Below, in pieces: positions 27,996 through 36,720 of a stretch of DNA of 64,000 bases. The position numbers and the translations under genes were made by a program. Source of the DNA: Alteriqipengyuania lutimaris (GTDB lineage: Bacteria; Pseudomonadota; Alphaproteobacteria; Sphingomonadales; Sphingomonadaceae); contig NZ_QRBB01000001.1 in NCBI RefSeq assembly GCF_003363135.1, forward strand, positions 1,302,001 to 1,366,000, read 5' to 3'. The notes under the pieces were generated by a model. The model was given only the letters and a program-made list of their open reading frames with translations. It ran no database searches and was not told where the DNA came from. Numbering within the stretch: position 1 is the stretch's first letter; every line of letters starts with the position of its first letter.

Positions 27996-30500
27996 TCAGG
28001 CGTCGGGCAGGCGCTGGTCCGAAAAACCCCATCCGGCGAGGGACTTGGACCCCGCGCGGTCGAGCAGGCGTTTGGCATCGTCGATGGTAAACCCGCGCGC
28101 ATCGTCGAGCGTCTTGAGCTCATTCCACGCCACCGGGGCCGCCACCGGCGCATTTTCCCGCGCCCGTGCCGAGTAGGGCATCACCGCCGTGCTGCCGCGC
28201 TGGTTGCGCAGCCAGTCGATGAAGATGCGGCCCTTGCGCTTCTCCTTGCTCATGGTGGCGGTGAAGCGATCGGGTTCGGCCTGGGCGAGCGCCCTGGCGA
28301 AGCGTTCGGCGAAGCTCTTGTGCGCGTCCCACGAATGGCCGGGCGTCAGGGGGACGACCACGTGCACCCCCTTGCCCCCGGTGACCATCGCGAAACTGGT
28401 TAGCCCGATATCGGCGAGGTGCTTGCGCAGGTCGGCAGCGGCATCGCGCACATCCGTGAAATCGAGGCCTTCGTCGGGGTCGAGGTCGAACACCATCCGG
28501 TCGGGTTTCTCGACCGCGTCGGTCCGCGCGCCCCAGCCGTGGAATTCGATCGTCCCCATCTGGACGCATTGCAGCAGCCCGCGCGCATCCTCGACGAAGA
28601 GGTAATCCTCGCTCCCGCCGTCCTTCTCCTTGATCGGCACGGCCTTTACGCCGTCGCCGAAACCGCCATTATCGTGCTTCTGGAAGAAGCATTTCTTCGC
28701 GCGCCCTTGCGGGCATCGCACGAGGCTGATCGGGCGCCGCGCGGCGAAGGCCAGCATGACCGGCGCGATCGCCTCGTAATAGTCGGCGAGGTCGCCCTTG
28801 GTCTGCTTGCTGTCGGGTAAGATCACGCGATCGCGGCTGGTGATTTCAACCTCGGTCTTCGGCTTGGGTGCCGATACCTTGTGCTCTGCGGCCACTTCGT
28901 CGGCATCCTTGTCCTGCCGCAGACCCAGGAAGCTGCCATGCCGCACGCGGCCCTCGCCCGTCAGTTCGGCAAAGGCGATCTGGGCGACCAGATTGGGCGT
29001 GACCCAATGTGCCTTGCGGGCGTCGGCCCTAGGCACCTCGAGCGGCGGCGTCTTGCGCGAAAGGCGGTCGAGCTTGCCCGAGAGCGAGTCGAGGTCGTCG
29101 CTGTCGAACCCGGTGCCGACCTTGCCGCGATAGACCAGCTCGTCGCCAGCGCGCGTTGCCAGCAGCAGCGAAGCGAAGGGCCGCGCCTTGGCGCTGCTTT
29201 CGGACCAGCCGACCACGATGAACTCTTCGCGCCGGACGCATTTCACCTTCACCCAGCTTTTGGTCCTGCTGTGACGATAGGGCGCATCGATGCGTTTGGA
29301 GATGATGCCTTCCTGACCCGCATCGCACATCTGCCGGTACAGCTTCTCGCCCGCTCCGATGACATGCTCTGCGACGTGGATGGGCGGCTTGGTACCTTTC
29401 AGCAGCGCCTCGAGCCGCTCCTTGCGCTCGATATTGGCCCGTTTGGTGAGGTCGGTGCCATCCACCTCGAGCACGTCGAAGGCGAAGAAGGCGAGCTTGT
29501 CCTTCGGCCCCTGCGCCCCGTGTCCGCGCTTGAGGACCGATTGCAGCGTCGAGAAATCGGGGTTTCCTTTGCTGTCGAGCGCCACGATTTCCCCGTCGAT
29601 AAGGCACGGCGGCAGGTCGAGTGCGGCGATCGCTTCGACCAGCGGGCCGAACTTCTCGGTCCAGTCCTTCCGGTTGCGCGTCCATACGGTGGCATTCTCG
29701 CCCGACACCGCGATCATCGCGCGATAGCCGTCGAACTTGATCTCGTGCATCCAACCATTGCCGGTCGGCACGTCGTCGACCAGCGTGGCGAGCTGCGGCT
29801 TCGCGAATTCCGGCGGTTTTCCGGCCTTCTTGCCGCGCCGTGCGTGCTTCATTTCGGCGAGGTCTTCGACGCCATCGTCCTTGCCCGTCGCCTCCTCCGG
29901 TTCGCGCGCGGCCGCGATTTCCGCCATCGAACGGCCCGTGTCGATACTGGTGAGACTTTGCTCGACCAGCGCGTCGCCTTCCCCGGCATATTCGTCGTCG
30001 AGCTTGCGGAGCAGCCAGTTCTCGCGCTTCTCGCCCTTCTTCGCCTTCATCCGGATCAGCAGCCATTCGCCCTTCATCCGCTCGCCATCGAGCACGAAGT
30101 GCAAATGGCCGTCCTCGATATCGTCGGCACTCTTGCCCTCGATCGGTTGCCACGTACCGCGATCCCACAGCATCACGGTGCCCCCGCCATATTCGTCGGC
30201 CGGGATGGTGCCTTCGAAGGTGGCGTAGTCCATGGGGTGATCCTCGGTCCGCACCGCAAGCCGCTTCACATCGGGATCGGGGGAGGGGCCCTTAGTTACC
30301 GCCCAGCTCTTCAGCACACCCTCGTGCTCCAGCCGCAAGTCCCAGTGCAGCCGCGTCGCGTCGTGCTTCTGGACCATGAAGATGCGGTCCTTACCGCTCT
30401 TGCCCGCCTTGCCCGCCTTGCCCGCCTTGCCCGCAGGCTCCTTCGTGCGGCTGAAATCGCGCTTGGCGTTGTATTCGGCGAGGGGGTCCTTGGCGCTCAT
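27996..30500 (-). CDS. ligD: ATP-dependent DNA ligase LigD (end joining)
   Basis: Multifunctional non-homologous end-joining enzyme of 834 residues with all three modules in the order phosphoesterase, ligase, polymerase. The phosphoesterase domain (about 40-150) has HDATRLHWDLRLEHEG and DHPMDYATFEG. The ligase domain has the nucleotidyl-transfer motif EIKFDGYRAM with Lys255. The polymerase/primase domain (about 545-834) has FDLDPDEGLDF with its metal-binding Asp pair and GGKGVHVVVPL. The start at 30500 overlaps the upstream stop (ATGA). A Gly-Lys-Ala repeat lies at about residues 21-33. Confidence 0.96.
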   Translation of the reverse strand: MSAKDPLAEYNAKRDFSRTKEPAGKAGKAGKAGKSGKDRIFMVQKHDATRLHWDLRLEHEGVLKSWAVTKGPSPDPDVKRLAVRTEDHPMDYATFEGTIPADEYGGGTVMLWDRGTWQPIEGKSADDIEDGHLHFVLDGERMKGEWLLIRMKAKKGEKRENWLLRKLDDEYAGEGDALVEQSLTSIDTGRSMAEIAAAREPEEATGKDDGVEDLAEMKHARRGKKAGKPPEFAKPQLATLVDDVPTGNGWMHEIKFDGYRAMIAVSGENATVWTRNRKDWTEKFGPLVEAIAALDLPPCLIDGEIVALDSKGNPDFSTLQSVLKRGHGAQGPKDKLAFFAFDVLEVDGTDLTKRANIERKERLEALLKGTKPPIHVAEHVIGAGEKLYRQMCDAGQEGIISKRIDAPYRHSRTKSWVKVKCVRREEFIVVGWSESSAKARPFASLLLATRAGDELVYRGKVGTGFDSDDLDSLSGKLDRLSRKTPPLEVPRADARKAHWVTPNLVAQIAFAELTGEGRVRHGSFLGLRQDKDADEVAAEHKVSAPKPKTEVEITSRDRVILPDSKQTKGDLADYYEAIAPVMLAFAARRPISLVRCPQGRAKKCFFQKHDNGGFGDGVKAVPIKEKDGGSEDYLFVEDARGLLQCVQMGTIEFHGWGARTDAVEKPDRMVFDLDPDEGLDFTDVRDAAADLRKHLADIGLTSFAMVTGGKGVHVVVPLTPGHSWDAHKSFAERFARALAQAEPDRFTATMSKEKRKGRIFIDWLRNQRGSTAVMPYSARARENAPVAAPVAWNELKTLDDARGFTIDDAKRLLDRAGSKSLAGWGFSDQRLPDA
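30401..30436. repeat. 9-bp in-frame tandem repeat in ligD
   Basis: The unit TGCCCGCCT recurs three times exactly, with a fourth copy differing in its last two bases, inside the ligD N-terminus. On the coding strand it gives repeated Ala-Gly-Lys. Since 9 bp is a multiple of three, copy-number change would lengthen or shorten a basic linker without breaking the frame. Confidence 0.85.
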
Positions 30501-30970
30501 TCGGTATTGGCCTCGGTGTGGGGAAATACGCGGTCCTCGACCACATTTAGGATCACGAGCAGCACCAGCCCACCCGCGCCTGCGATGGCCACGATCGGCC
30601 ACAGTGCAGCCCCGCATGCTATGCCGATCACCGCCGTGAGCCACAGGTGCACCGCGGTCGTCACGTTCTTGATCGACCCCTTGGCGAACACCACCAGCCC
30701 GGCGCCGATAATGCCGAGGAACGCCGCTGCGGCCTCGAACACGCGCAGCGGATCCACGCGGCTACCGCCCAACTGGTAGAACAGCGCGAGCGCCGAAACC
30801 GTCATCGCCGCGCTTGCAAGGCAGATGAGCCCATGCGTGCGCAGGCCGGCAGCATGGCCGCGCAGTTCACGATCCAGTCCGAGCAGGAGGCCGAGGACGG
30901 TGGGTACGGCGAGCCGCAGCACCAGGTCGGCGTCGAGCGCGGAGATGGGTTGGGGAGGGTTCAGCTCCAT
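30497..30970 (-). CDS. MgtC/SapB-family membrane protein within the NHEJ operon
   Basis: Small inner-membrane protein of 157 residues with four or five hydrophobic helices. The MgtC/SapB signature region GLLLGLDRELRGHAAGLRTH is present near residues 28-47, followed by FLGIIGAGLVVF. Family members are linked to magnesium and acid tolerance or to membrane regulation, but the exact activity is unknown. It begins 5 nt after the ku stop and overlaps ligD by 4 nt, so it is co-translated with both end-joining genes, an unexpected partner. Confidence 0.88.
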   Translation of the reverse strand: MELNPPQPISALDADLVLRLAVPTVLGLLLGLDRELRGHAAGLRTHGLICLASAAMTVSALALFYQLGGSRVDPLRVFEAAAAFLGIIGAGLVVFAKGSIKNVTTAVHLWLTAVIGIACGAALWPIVAIAGAGGLVLLVILNVVEDRVFPHTEANTE

Positions 30971-30975
30971 GGCGG

Positions 30976-31818
30976 CTAGGCGCTCTTCTTCTTGCGCGAG
31001 GATTTCTTGGCCTTCTCGCCGCCTTTGTCCCCGTCGACCGACTTCTTCAGTGCCGCCATCAGGTCGATCACGTTGCCGCCGGATTCTTCGCCATCGCTAT
31101 CGTCGGTCTCGACGATCTTGGCATCGCCCTTAGCCTTGGCCTTCTTGTCGATCAGGTCCCGAAGAGCCTCGGCATAGCGATCCTCGAACTCGCCCGCGTC
31201 GAAGGGTGCGCTCTTCTTCTCGATCAGCGTGCTGGCGAGGTCGAGCAGCTCCTCCTCGGGCTCGTCCTCGGCAATGCCGCCGAAGAACTTCTGCCCTTCG
31301 CGCACCTCGTCGGCATAGCGCAGCGTTTCGAGCAGCATGCCCTTGCCGCACGGCTTGATCGCGACGAGCTTTTCCTGCCCGCGCACCGATAGCTGGCCGA
31401 GCGCGGTCTTCTTCGCCTTGCGCAGTGCCTCGCGCAGGACGATGAATGCCTCCTCCGCCAGATCGTCCTTTGGCACGACGTAGTAGGGCTTTTCGAAATA
31501 GAGCGGGTCGATTTCCGACTGGTCGACGAACTGGACCAGCTCCAGCGTCTTCTTGCTCTCGATCTTGACCGCCTCGATCTCCTCGTCCTCGAGCAGGACG
31601 TAGTTGTTCTTCGACAGCTCGAAACCGCGGATGATGTCGTCGCGGTCGACCGGGCCGATGCCTTGAACCACCTTCTCGTAGGAAATCCGCTTGCCGGACG
31701 GCTCGTGGATTTGCCGGAAGCTGATCCTCGCGCCGCTTTGCGATGCCGAATAGATCTCGACCGGGATCGAAACCAGCGCCAGCCTGATCTGCCCTTGCCA
31801 ATATGCGCGTGCGGCCAT
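30976..31818 (-). CDS. ku: Ku-type DNA end-binding protein
   Basis: Bacterial Ku homodimer subunit of 280 residues that binds double-strand ends and recruits LigD. The ATG at 31818 follows GGAGAG; a longer upstream frame is not credible. The core includes YWQGQIRLALVSIPVEIYSA, RISYEKVVQG and the conserved FVDQSEIDPLYFEKPYYV. The last 45 residues form the lysine-rich tail (EKAKKSSRKKKSA) that in other Ku proteins contacts DNA or ligase. First gene of ku-mgtC-ligD. Confidence 0.96.
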   Translation of the reverse strand: MAARAYWQGQIRLALVSIPVEIYSASQSGARISFRQIHEPSGKRISYEKVVQGIGPVDRDDIIRGFELSKNNYVLLEDEEIEAVKIESKKTLELVQFVDQSEIDPLYFEKPYYVVPKDDLAEEAFIVLREALRKAKKTALGQLSVRGQEKLVAIKPCGKGMLLETLRYADEVREGQKFFGGIAEDEPEEELLDLASTLIEKKSAPFDAGEFEDRYAEALRDLIDKKAKAKGDAKIVETDDSDGEESGGNVIDLMAALKKSVDGDKGGEKAKKSSRKKKSA

Positions 31819-31829
31819 GTGCTCTCCTT

Positions 31830-31845
31830 CGTTCGTTACCGAACG
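31830..31845. promoter_or_regulatory. Palindrome just upstream of ku
   Basis: CGTTCG and CGAACG form a perfect 6-bp inverted repeat separated by four bases, lying 11 nt upstream of the ku start and touching its ribosome-binding region. It is not the alphaproteobacterial LexA box (GTTC-N7-GTTC), nor the Gram-positive type, where the arms are in the opposite order. Possible operator or leader hairpin. Confidence 0.45.
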
Positions 31846-31889
31846 AGCGAGGGTCGCAAATGGTTGCGATCGCGCGGCGCGGACCCTGC

Positions 31890-33089
31890 CTACTCGTGCC
31901 GCAGCGCTTCGATCGGATCGAGCTGCGAGGCGCGCCGGGCGGGGTAATAGCCGAAGACGATCCCCATGAAGGCGCAGAAGGCGAGCGCGAGGATGTTGAT
32001 CATCGGATCGAAAACGAAGGGCACGTCGATCACGCCCGCCAGCGAAATCGAGGCAAGGAAGGCCAGAAGCAGGCCGACAAGGCCGCCCAGCGCGCACAGG
32101 ACCACTGCTTCGGTCAGGAACTGCAATCGCACCTCGCGCGCCAGTGCCCCGATGGCGAGGCGGATGCCGATCTCGCGCGTGCGCTCGGTCACGGAGACGA
32201 GCATGATGTTCATGATCCCGATGCCACCGACCAGCAGGCTGATCGATGCGATCACCGCGACCATGGCGGTCAACGCTCCGGTGACCGAGCCCAGCGCGTC
32301 ATTGACCTGTGCGGTATCGATCACGTTGAAATCGTTCGCTTCGGCGCCTTGCAGCAGACGCCGTTCGCGCAGGAGGTCTACAAGAGAGTTCTGGATCGCG
32401 GAGGATGCGTAGCCGGCATCGTACTTGAGCACGAAGAAATCGAGATCGTCGCTGCCGCGAAAGCGCCGCTGGACCGTCTTCAACGGCATGAAAACGGTGT
32501 TGTCGTCGTCCGCGCCGCCGCCGCCCTGGCCGCGTTCCTCGAGCACGCCGATGACGGTGCAGGAGACTTCGCCCAGCCGCATCTGCTCGCCCAGGGGGGA
32601 GACGTCGGGGAGGAAGATTTCCTCGCGCACCTTCAGGCCGAGGAGGCAGACATTGCGGCCGGCGACTTCTTCCTGCCGGTTGAAGGCGCGCCCTTCGGTC
32701 ACGTCGATCGACTGCGCTTCGAGGAAAACGCTGTTCGCGCCGGTCACGCTCGTGTCCCAGTCCTGCCCGTTGTGGAACGCGGTCGCATTCGCGCCGACAT
32801 TGCCCGCCGCCACCGTCACGCCCGCGATCTGCTGCGCGACCGCGTCAACATCGGACTGGTCGAACGGGCGGATGGTGCCGCGATCGGTCCGCACCGGAAA
32901 GACGATGAAGTTGCTCGCGCCGAGCGAGGAAATTTCCTCCTGCACGCTCGCCGTCACGCCATTGCCGAGCGTCACCATCGTCACGACCGCCGCCACGCCG
33001 ATGATGATGCCGAGCGTTGTCAGGATCGAGCGCAGGATATGCCGCCGGATTTCGCGCAGTGCGAGGTTCAAGGTGGCGCCGAGCATCAT
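31890..33089 (-). CDS. MacB-like ABC exporter permease
   Basis: Permease of 399 residues: one N-terminal helix (ILTTLGIIIGVAAVVTMVT), a periplasmic MacB core domain (about 50-270), and three C-terminal helices with the FtsX signature (GGIGIMNIMLVSVTERTREI, ending YYPARRASQLDPIEALRHE). It exports a substrate from the periplasm by mechanotransmission with the ATPase encoded immediately upstream, which overlaps it by 4 nt. In E. coli these are one MacB chain; here they are separate. Confidence 0.93.
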   Translation of the reverse strand: MMLGATLNLALREIRRHILRSILTTLGIIIGVAAVVTMVTLGNGVTASVQEEISSLGASNFIVFPVRTDRGTIRPFDQSDVDAVAQQIAGVTVAAGNVGANATAFHNGQDWDTSVTGANSVFLEAQSIDVTEGRAFNRQEEVAGRNVCLLGLKVREEIFLPDVSPLGEQMRLGEVSCTVIGVLEERGQGGGGADDDNTVFMPLKTVQRRFRGSDDLDFFVLKYDAGYASSAIQNSLVDLLRERRLLQGAEANDFNVIDTAQVNDALGSVTGALTAMVAVIASISLLVGGIGIMNIMLVSVTERTREIGIRLAIGALAREVRLQFLTEAVVLCALGGLVGLLLAFLASISLAGVIDVPFVFDPMINILALAFCAFMGIVFGYYPARRASQLDPIEALRHE

Positions 33090-33823
33090 GCCGGCTGTTC
33101 CATGCTGCGCGCGCCGCGTTCGATGCGTTCTACCAGCCCGTCCTTGAAGTGCACGATGGTCTTCGCGAAGGCCGCCATTTCCTCCTCATGGGTCACCATC
33201 AGCACGGTGATCCCCTCGGCATTGAGCTTGCGCAGAAGCTCCATGATCTCGACCGAACGTTCGCTATCGAGGTTGCCGGTCGGCTCGTCCGCCAGCAGCA
33301 CGTCGGGATCGGTCACCAGCGCGCGGGCGATGGCGACGCGCTGCTGCTGTCCGCCGGAGAGCTCCGCCGGAGTGTGGGAGGCCCACGGGCCGAGGCCGAC
33401 GGCGTCGAGGCTGCGCATGGCGGCTTCCTGCCGCACGGATTTCTTCTCGCCGCGATAGAGCAGCGGCAGCTCCACGTTCTCCAGCGCCGTGGTCCGCGCC
33501 AGGAGATTGAAGCCCTGGAACACGAAGCCGAGATACTTGCGGCGCAGCAGACTGCGCTGGTCGCGGTCGAGCTTTTGCACCTCCACGCCCTTGAACCGGA
33601 AGACCCCGGCAGTGGGCACGTCGAGGCAGCCGAGAATGTTCATCGTGGTCGACTTGCCCGAGCCGGACGGTCCCATGATCGCCACGAATTGCCCGCGATC
33701 GATGGTCAGGTCGACGCCCTTGAGCGCTTGAAACGCGGCGCTCCCGGTGCCGAAGACCTTGGTGATGCCTTCCAGCTCGATCAGCGGCTGTGAACTGGCC
33801 GGGGCGCTCATTTGCGCGCTCAT
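33086..33823 (-). CDS. MacB/LolD-type ABC ATPase
   Basis: ATP-binding subunit of 245 residues. Walker A GPSGSGKST, Q-loop region FVFQGFNLL, signature LSGGQQQRVAIARAL and Walker B VLLADEPTGNLD are all intact. The Met-rich start MSAQMSAP allows initiation at residue 1 or 5. It overlaps both the adaptor gene and the permease gene by 4 nt, so adaptor, ATPase and permease are made from one message. Confidence 0.94.
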   Translation of the reverse strand: MSAQMSAPASSQPLIELEGITKVFGTGSAAFQALKGVDLTIDRGQFVAIMGPSGSGKSTTMNILGCLDVPTAGVFRFKGVEVQKLDRDQRSLLRRKYLGFVFQGFNLLARTTALENVELPLLYRGEKKSVRQEAAMRSLDAVGLGPWASHTPAELSGGQQQRVAIARALVTDPDVLLADEPTGNLDSERSVEIMELLRKLNAEGITVLMVTHEEEMAAFAKTIVHFKDGLVERIERGARSMEQPA

Positions 33824-35130
33824 TCGCCTTGCGCCTGCACCCCGGTGACGACCTTCATGCCGGGCTTGAGATCGGCGGAGCGCACGGCGGTGCGGCGGCC
33901 GTCGCTCTGCCCTGTCACGACCTCGATCGCGCGCAGCGTCCCGTCATCCTGCAGCACCTGCACCTGCTGGCGGCTGCCCGCGCCGATGCCCGATTGCTGC
34001 TCCTGTTCCTCCAGCCCGATCTGCGGATTGAAGACCCCGCCGCCACCCTCCTGCTGCTGGTCGGCGCGGAAGCGCAGCGCGGCATTGGGGACCAGCATCA
34101 CCTGCCCGGTGGCATCGGTCGCGATGGTCGCCGTCGCGGTCATGCCCGGGCGCAGCAGGCCCTCGGGGTTGTCTACTGCAAGGCGCGCTTCGTAGCTGAC
34201 CACCGAGGCCCCGGCCGCGGCCGCGCCCTGGTTCTCGACCGTGTTGCCCGAGGCGAGATCGACCCGTTCGACCGTCGCCGGGAAGCGGCGGCCGGGATAG
34301 GCATCGACGGTGAAGCTGGCGCGCTGCCCGGCATCGACCGCGCCGACATCCGCCTCGTCGATCGAGACGCGCAGCTGCATCGCCGAAAGATCCTCGGCGA
34401 TGACGAACAGCGTGACCGTGTTGAAGCTCGCGACGACGGTCTGCCCCGGTTCGATCTGGCGGGCGAGGACGACGCCGGTGACGGGCGCGCGGATCACCGC
34501 GCGGCTGCGGGTGGTGAGGTTGGCCTGCAGGCTCGCCTGCGCCGCCTCGATATTGGCGCGCGCGGAAGCCAATGCCGCGCGGTCGCGCGACACGGCGGCC
34601 TGCGCCTGCTCCAGCTCCACCTGCGAGGGCACGCGTCCGTCCGACAGGCGGCGCACTTCCTCCAGCCGCTGCAGCTGGGCGGTGTCGACGTCGAGCGTGG
34701 CGCGCGCCTGTGTCAGGCTGGCGCGGGCTGCGTTGAGATTGGCGCGGGCCTGCGCGATCTGCTGATCGATGATTTCGGTATTGATCACCGCGATCACCTG
34801 TCCGCGTGTCACCCGGTCGTTGACGTCGACCAGCACGCGCTCGACCGGTCCGTTGACTTCGGAGCCGACCGTCACCTGGTTGGTCGGGCGCAGGTTGCCC
34901 GTGGCGGTGACCGTGAGGTCGAGCGATCCCCGCTCCACTTCCTCGGTAATGTAGCCCGGTCCCTCGTCGCCGCCCGAGCAGGTGGCTACCAGCAGCACCA
35001 GCGCGAGGATGATAACCGCAGGCAGCCAGAACTTCATCCAGCGGCGCCAGCGCGGGCGCGGTTTTTCGCCCAGGAACTCGTCGACGTTTTCGGGTCGATC
35101 TTCGGTCGCAGCGGTGTCGGTTGCGTTCAT
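33820..35130 (-). CDS. MacA-like periplasmic adaptor
   Basis: Membrane fusion protein of 436 residues. A cytoplasmic N-terminus with Arg/Trp (RPRWRRWMKFW) precedes one helix (LPAVIILALVLLVATC). The beta-barrel and lipoyl halves (LTVTATGNLRPTNQVTVGSE; GQTVVASFNTVTLFVIAE) flank a long coiled-coil hairpin (about 105-215, rich in Ala, Arg, Gln). A Gln/Glu/Gly-rich loop sits near RADQQQEGGGGVFNPQ. The ATG at 35130 overlaps the outer-membrane gene stop; a longer frame upstream is a shadow. Confidence 0.93.
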   Translation of the reverse strand: MNATDTAATEDRPENVDEFLGEKPRPRWRRWMKFWLPAVIILALVLLVATCSGGDEGPGYITEEVERGSLDLTVTATGNLRPTNQVTVGSEVNGPVERVLVDVNDRVTRGQVIAVINTEIIDQQIAQARANLNAARASLTQARATLDVDTAQLQRLEEVRRLSDGRVPSQVELEQAQAAVSRDRAALASARANIEAAQASLQANLTTRSRAVIRAPVTGVVLARQIEPGQTVVASFNTVTLFVIAEDLSAMQLRVSIDEADVGAVDAGQRASFTVDAYPGRRFPATVERVDLASGNTVENQGAAAAGASVVSYEARLAVDNPEGLLRPGMTATATIATDATGQVMLVPNAALRFRADQQQEGGGGVFNPQIGLEEQEQQSGIGAGSRQQVQVLQDDGTLRAIEVVTGQSDGRRTAVRSADLKPGMKVVTGVQAQGE

Positions 35131-36581
35131 GGCTGTTCGGGTCCTGTTGCAATGGCCGCTTCGATGGCTTGCGCAGAGCGCCAGCCGCCGCCGAGCGCGC
35201 GGGCAAGATTGACGAAGGCGATGGCGCGCGATGCTTCGGCGGAAACCTCGGCGGTGCGCGCGCTCAGCAACTGGCTTTCGACCGTGAGCAGCCGCTGAAA
35301 ATCGATCAGCCCCGCTTCGTACTGGCTGCGCGCGAGGATGGCCGCGTTGTTGGCGCCGTCGCTCGCTTCGATGAAGGCGGCGACGCGCTCGTCGCTGGTT
35401 TCGAGATCGACCGCGGCGGTCTCGACATCCTCCAGCGCGACGAGGATGCTCTGCCGCCATCCGGCGAGCGATCCGTCCGCGATGGCTTCGGCGCCGTCGA
35501 TCTGTGCGCGGGTCCGCCCGCCGTCGAACAGCAGCTGGCTGAGCCCGGCGAAGACGTTGCCGGTGATCACGTCGAGCAGGTTGTCGACCCCGAAGGCGCT
35601 GCTGCCGACCGATCCGGTCAACCTCAGCAGCGGGTATAGCTGCGCGCGCGCGATGCCGACCCGCGCGAGATCGGCGGCCAGTTGCGCTTCCGCGGCGCTC
35701 ACGTCGGGGCGTCGGCGGAGCGTGTCGGCAGGCGCGGAAAGGCCGACCTCGCGTGGGGGCAGAGGCACTTCGCGCGGCTCGGCAACCAGTGCGGCGTAGA
35801 CCGCGCCGGGCGGCTCGCCGATCAGCGTCGAGATCGCATTGGCAGTGGCGACCAGATCGCTTTCCAGCTGCGGGATCGTGGCGGCAGTCTGCGCACGCTG
35901 CGTCCGCGCCTGCTCGACATCGAGGCTGGAGACGAGCCCCGCCTGGTTGCGCCAGCGCGCGATCTGCAGGTTGTCGTCCTGATTGGCGAGCGTATCGCGC
36001 GAGATTTCGAGCTGCCGCGCGAGCGACCGGGCGGTGATCGTCTGCGTCGCGACCGAGGCGACTATCACCCGCTCCAGATCGGCGAGCGAGTAGCCCGCAG
36101 TGAGCAGGTCGGCCTGCGATGCGTCGATCGAATTGGAAATGCGTCCGAAAAGGTCCGCTTCCCACGCTACGTCGCCGCCCAGCACGAACTGGAAGTCATC
36201 CTCGGCAAAGTCGCCGACATCGCGGCCGACGCCCGCATTGGCGCTGATGTTGGGCAGACGACCCGCCCGCGCTTCCCGCAACCGTGCCTGCGCACTACGC
36301 AGCCGCGTTACTGCCTGCGCGAGATCGAGGTTGTCGGACCGCGCGCGATCGACGAATTCATCGACGAGCGGATCGCCAAGGAGGGTCCAGTAATCCTGCA
36401 ATTCGATGGCCGGTCCATCCCGGTCGGCAATCGCCCATTCTTGCGGCACGTAGCGTGAATTTTCGGCCGGGGGCTGGGTTGCATCGAGCGTGGCGCAGGC
36501 CCCCAGCGGGACGACGAGCAGCACGCTCGCAAGCAGCCCGGCGCGGCGATACAGCGCGTGATCATTGTGGAATTTCTGCAT
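35127..36581 (-). CDS. NodT-type outer-membrane efflux lipoprotein, MacAB system
   Basis: Outer-membrane channel of 484 residues, first gene of the MacAB-type operon. The ATG at 36581 is chosen over one 15 codons upstream because it leaves a normal lipoprotein signal (LLASVLLVVPLGAC, lipid site Cys29). Two OEP repeats are visible (RLREARAGRLPNISANAGVG; RVGIARAQLYPLLRLTGSVG). Having an outer-membrane factor in the same operon means this exporter does not depend on a shared TolC. The 139-bp gap upstream should hold the promoter. Confidence 0.92.
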   Translation of the reverse strand: MQKFHNDHALYRRAGLLASVLLVVPLGACATLDATQPPAENSRYVPQEWAIADRDGPAIELQDYWTLLGDPLVDEFVDRARSDNLDLAQAVTRLRSAQARLREARAGRLPNISANAGVGRDVGDFAEDDFQFVLGGDVAWEADLFGRISNSIDASQADLLTAGYSLADLERVIVASVATQTITARSLARQLEISRDTLANQDDNLQIARWRNQAGLVSSLDVEQARTQRAQTAATIPQLESDLVATANAISTLIGEPPGAVYAALVAEPREVPLPPREVGLSAPADTLRRRPDVSAAEAQLAADLARVGIARAQLYPLLRLTGSVGSSAFGVDNLLDVITGNVFAGLSQLLFDGGRTRAQIDGAEAIADGSLAGWRQSILVALEDVETAAVDLETSDERVAAFIEASDGANNAAILARSQYEAGLIDFQRLLTVESQLLSARTAEVSAEASRAIAFVNLARALGGGWRSAQAIEAAIATGPEQP

Positions 36582-36720
36582 CTTGTCGCCCCCGTCATGC
36601 ACATCATGCCAGCACGGCCCCGGCAATCAAGCGTCAGGATGACCTTTGGTCGATCAAGGTTGCGGATACGTCGAACGCAACGCGAGAAGAGGGCAGGCAA
36701 AGCGGGGGAGAGGGCAGGCC

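Noticed and set aside
27876..28403. Plus-strand open frame of 175 codons at the ligD end
   Set aside because: Most of it is antisense to ligD and shows no protein-like pattern; no ribosome site.
31830..31845. SOS (LexA) box upstream of ku
   Set aside because: Arms do not fit GTTC-N7-GTTC or CGAAC-N4-GTTCG; kept only as an unnamed palindrome.
35131..36165. Upstream extension of the MacA-like adaptor inside the outer-membrane factor gene
   Set aside because: Arg-rich shadow; the adaptor starts naturally at 35130 with an ATGA overlap.
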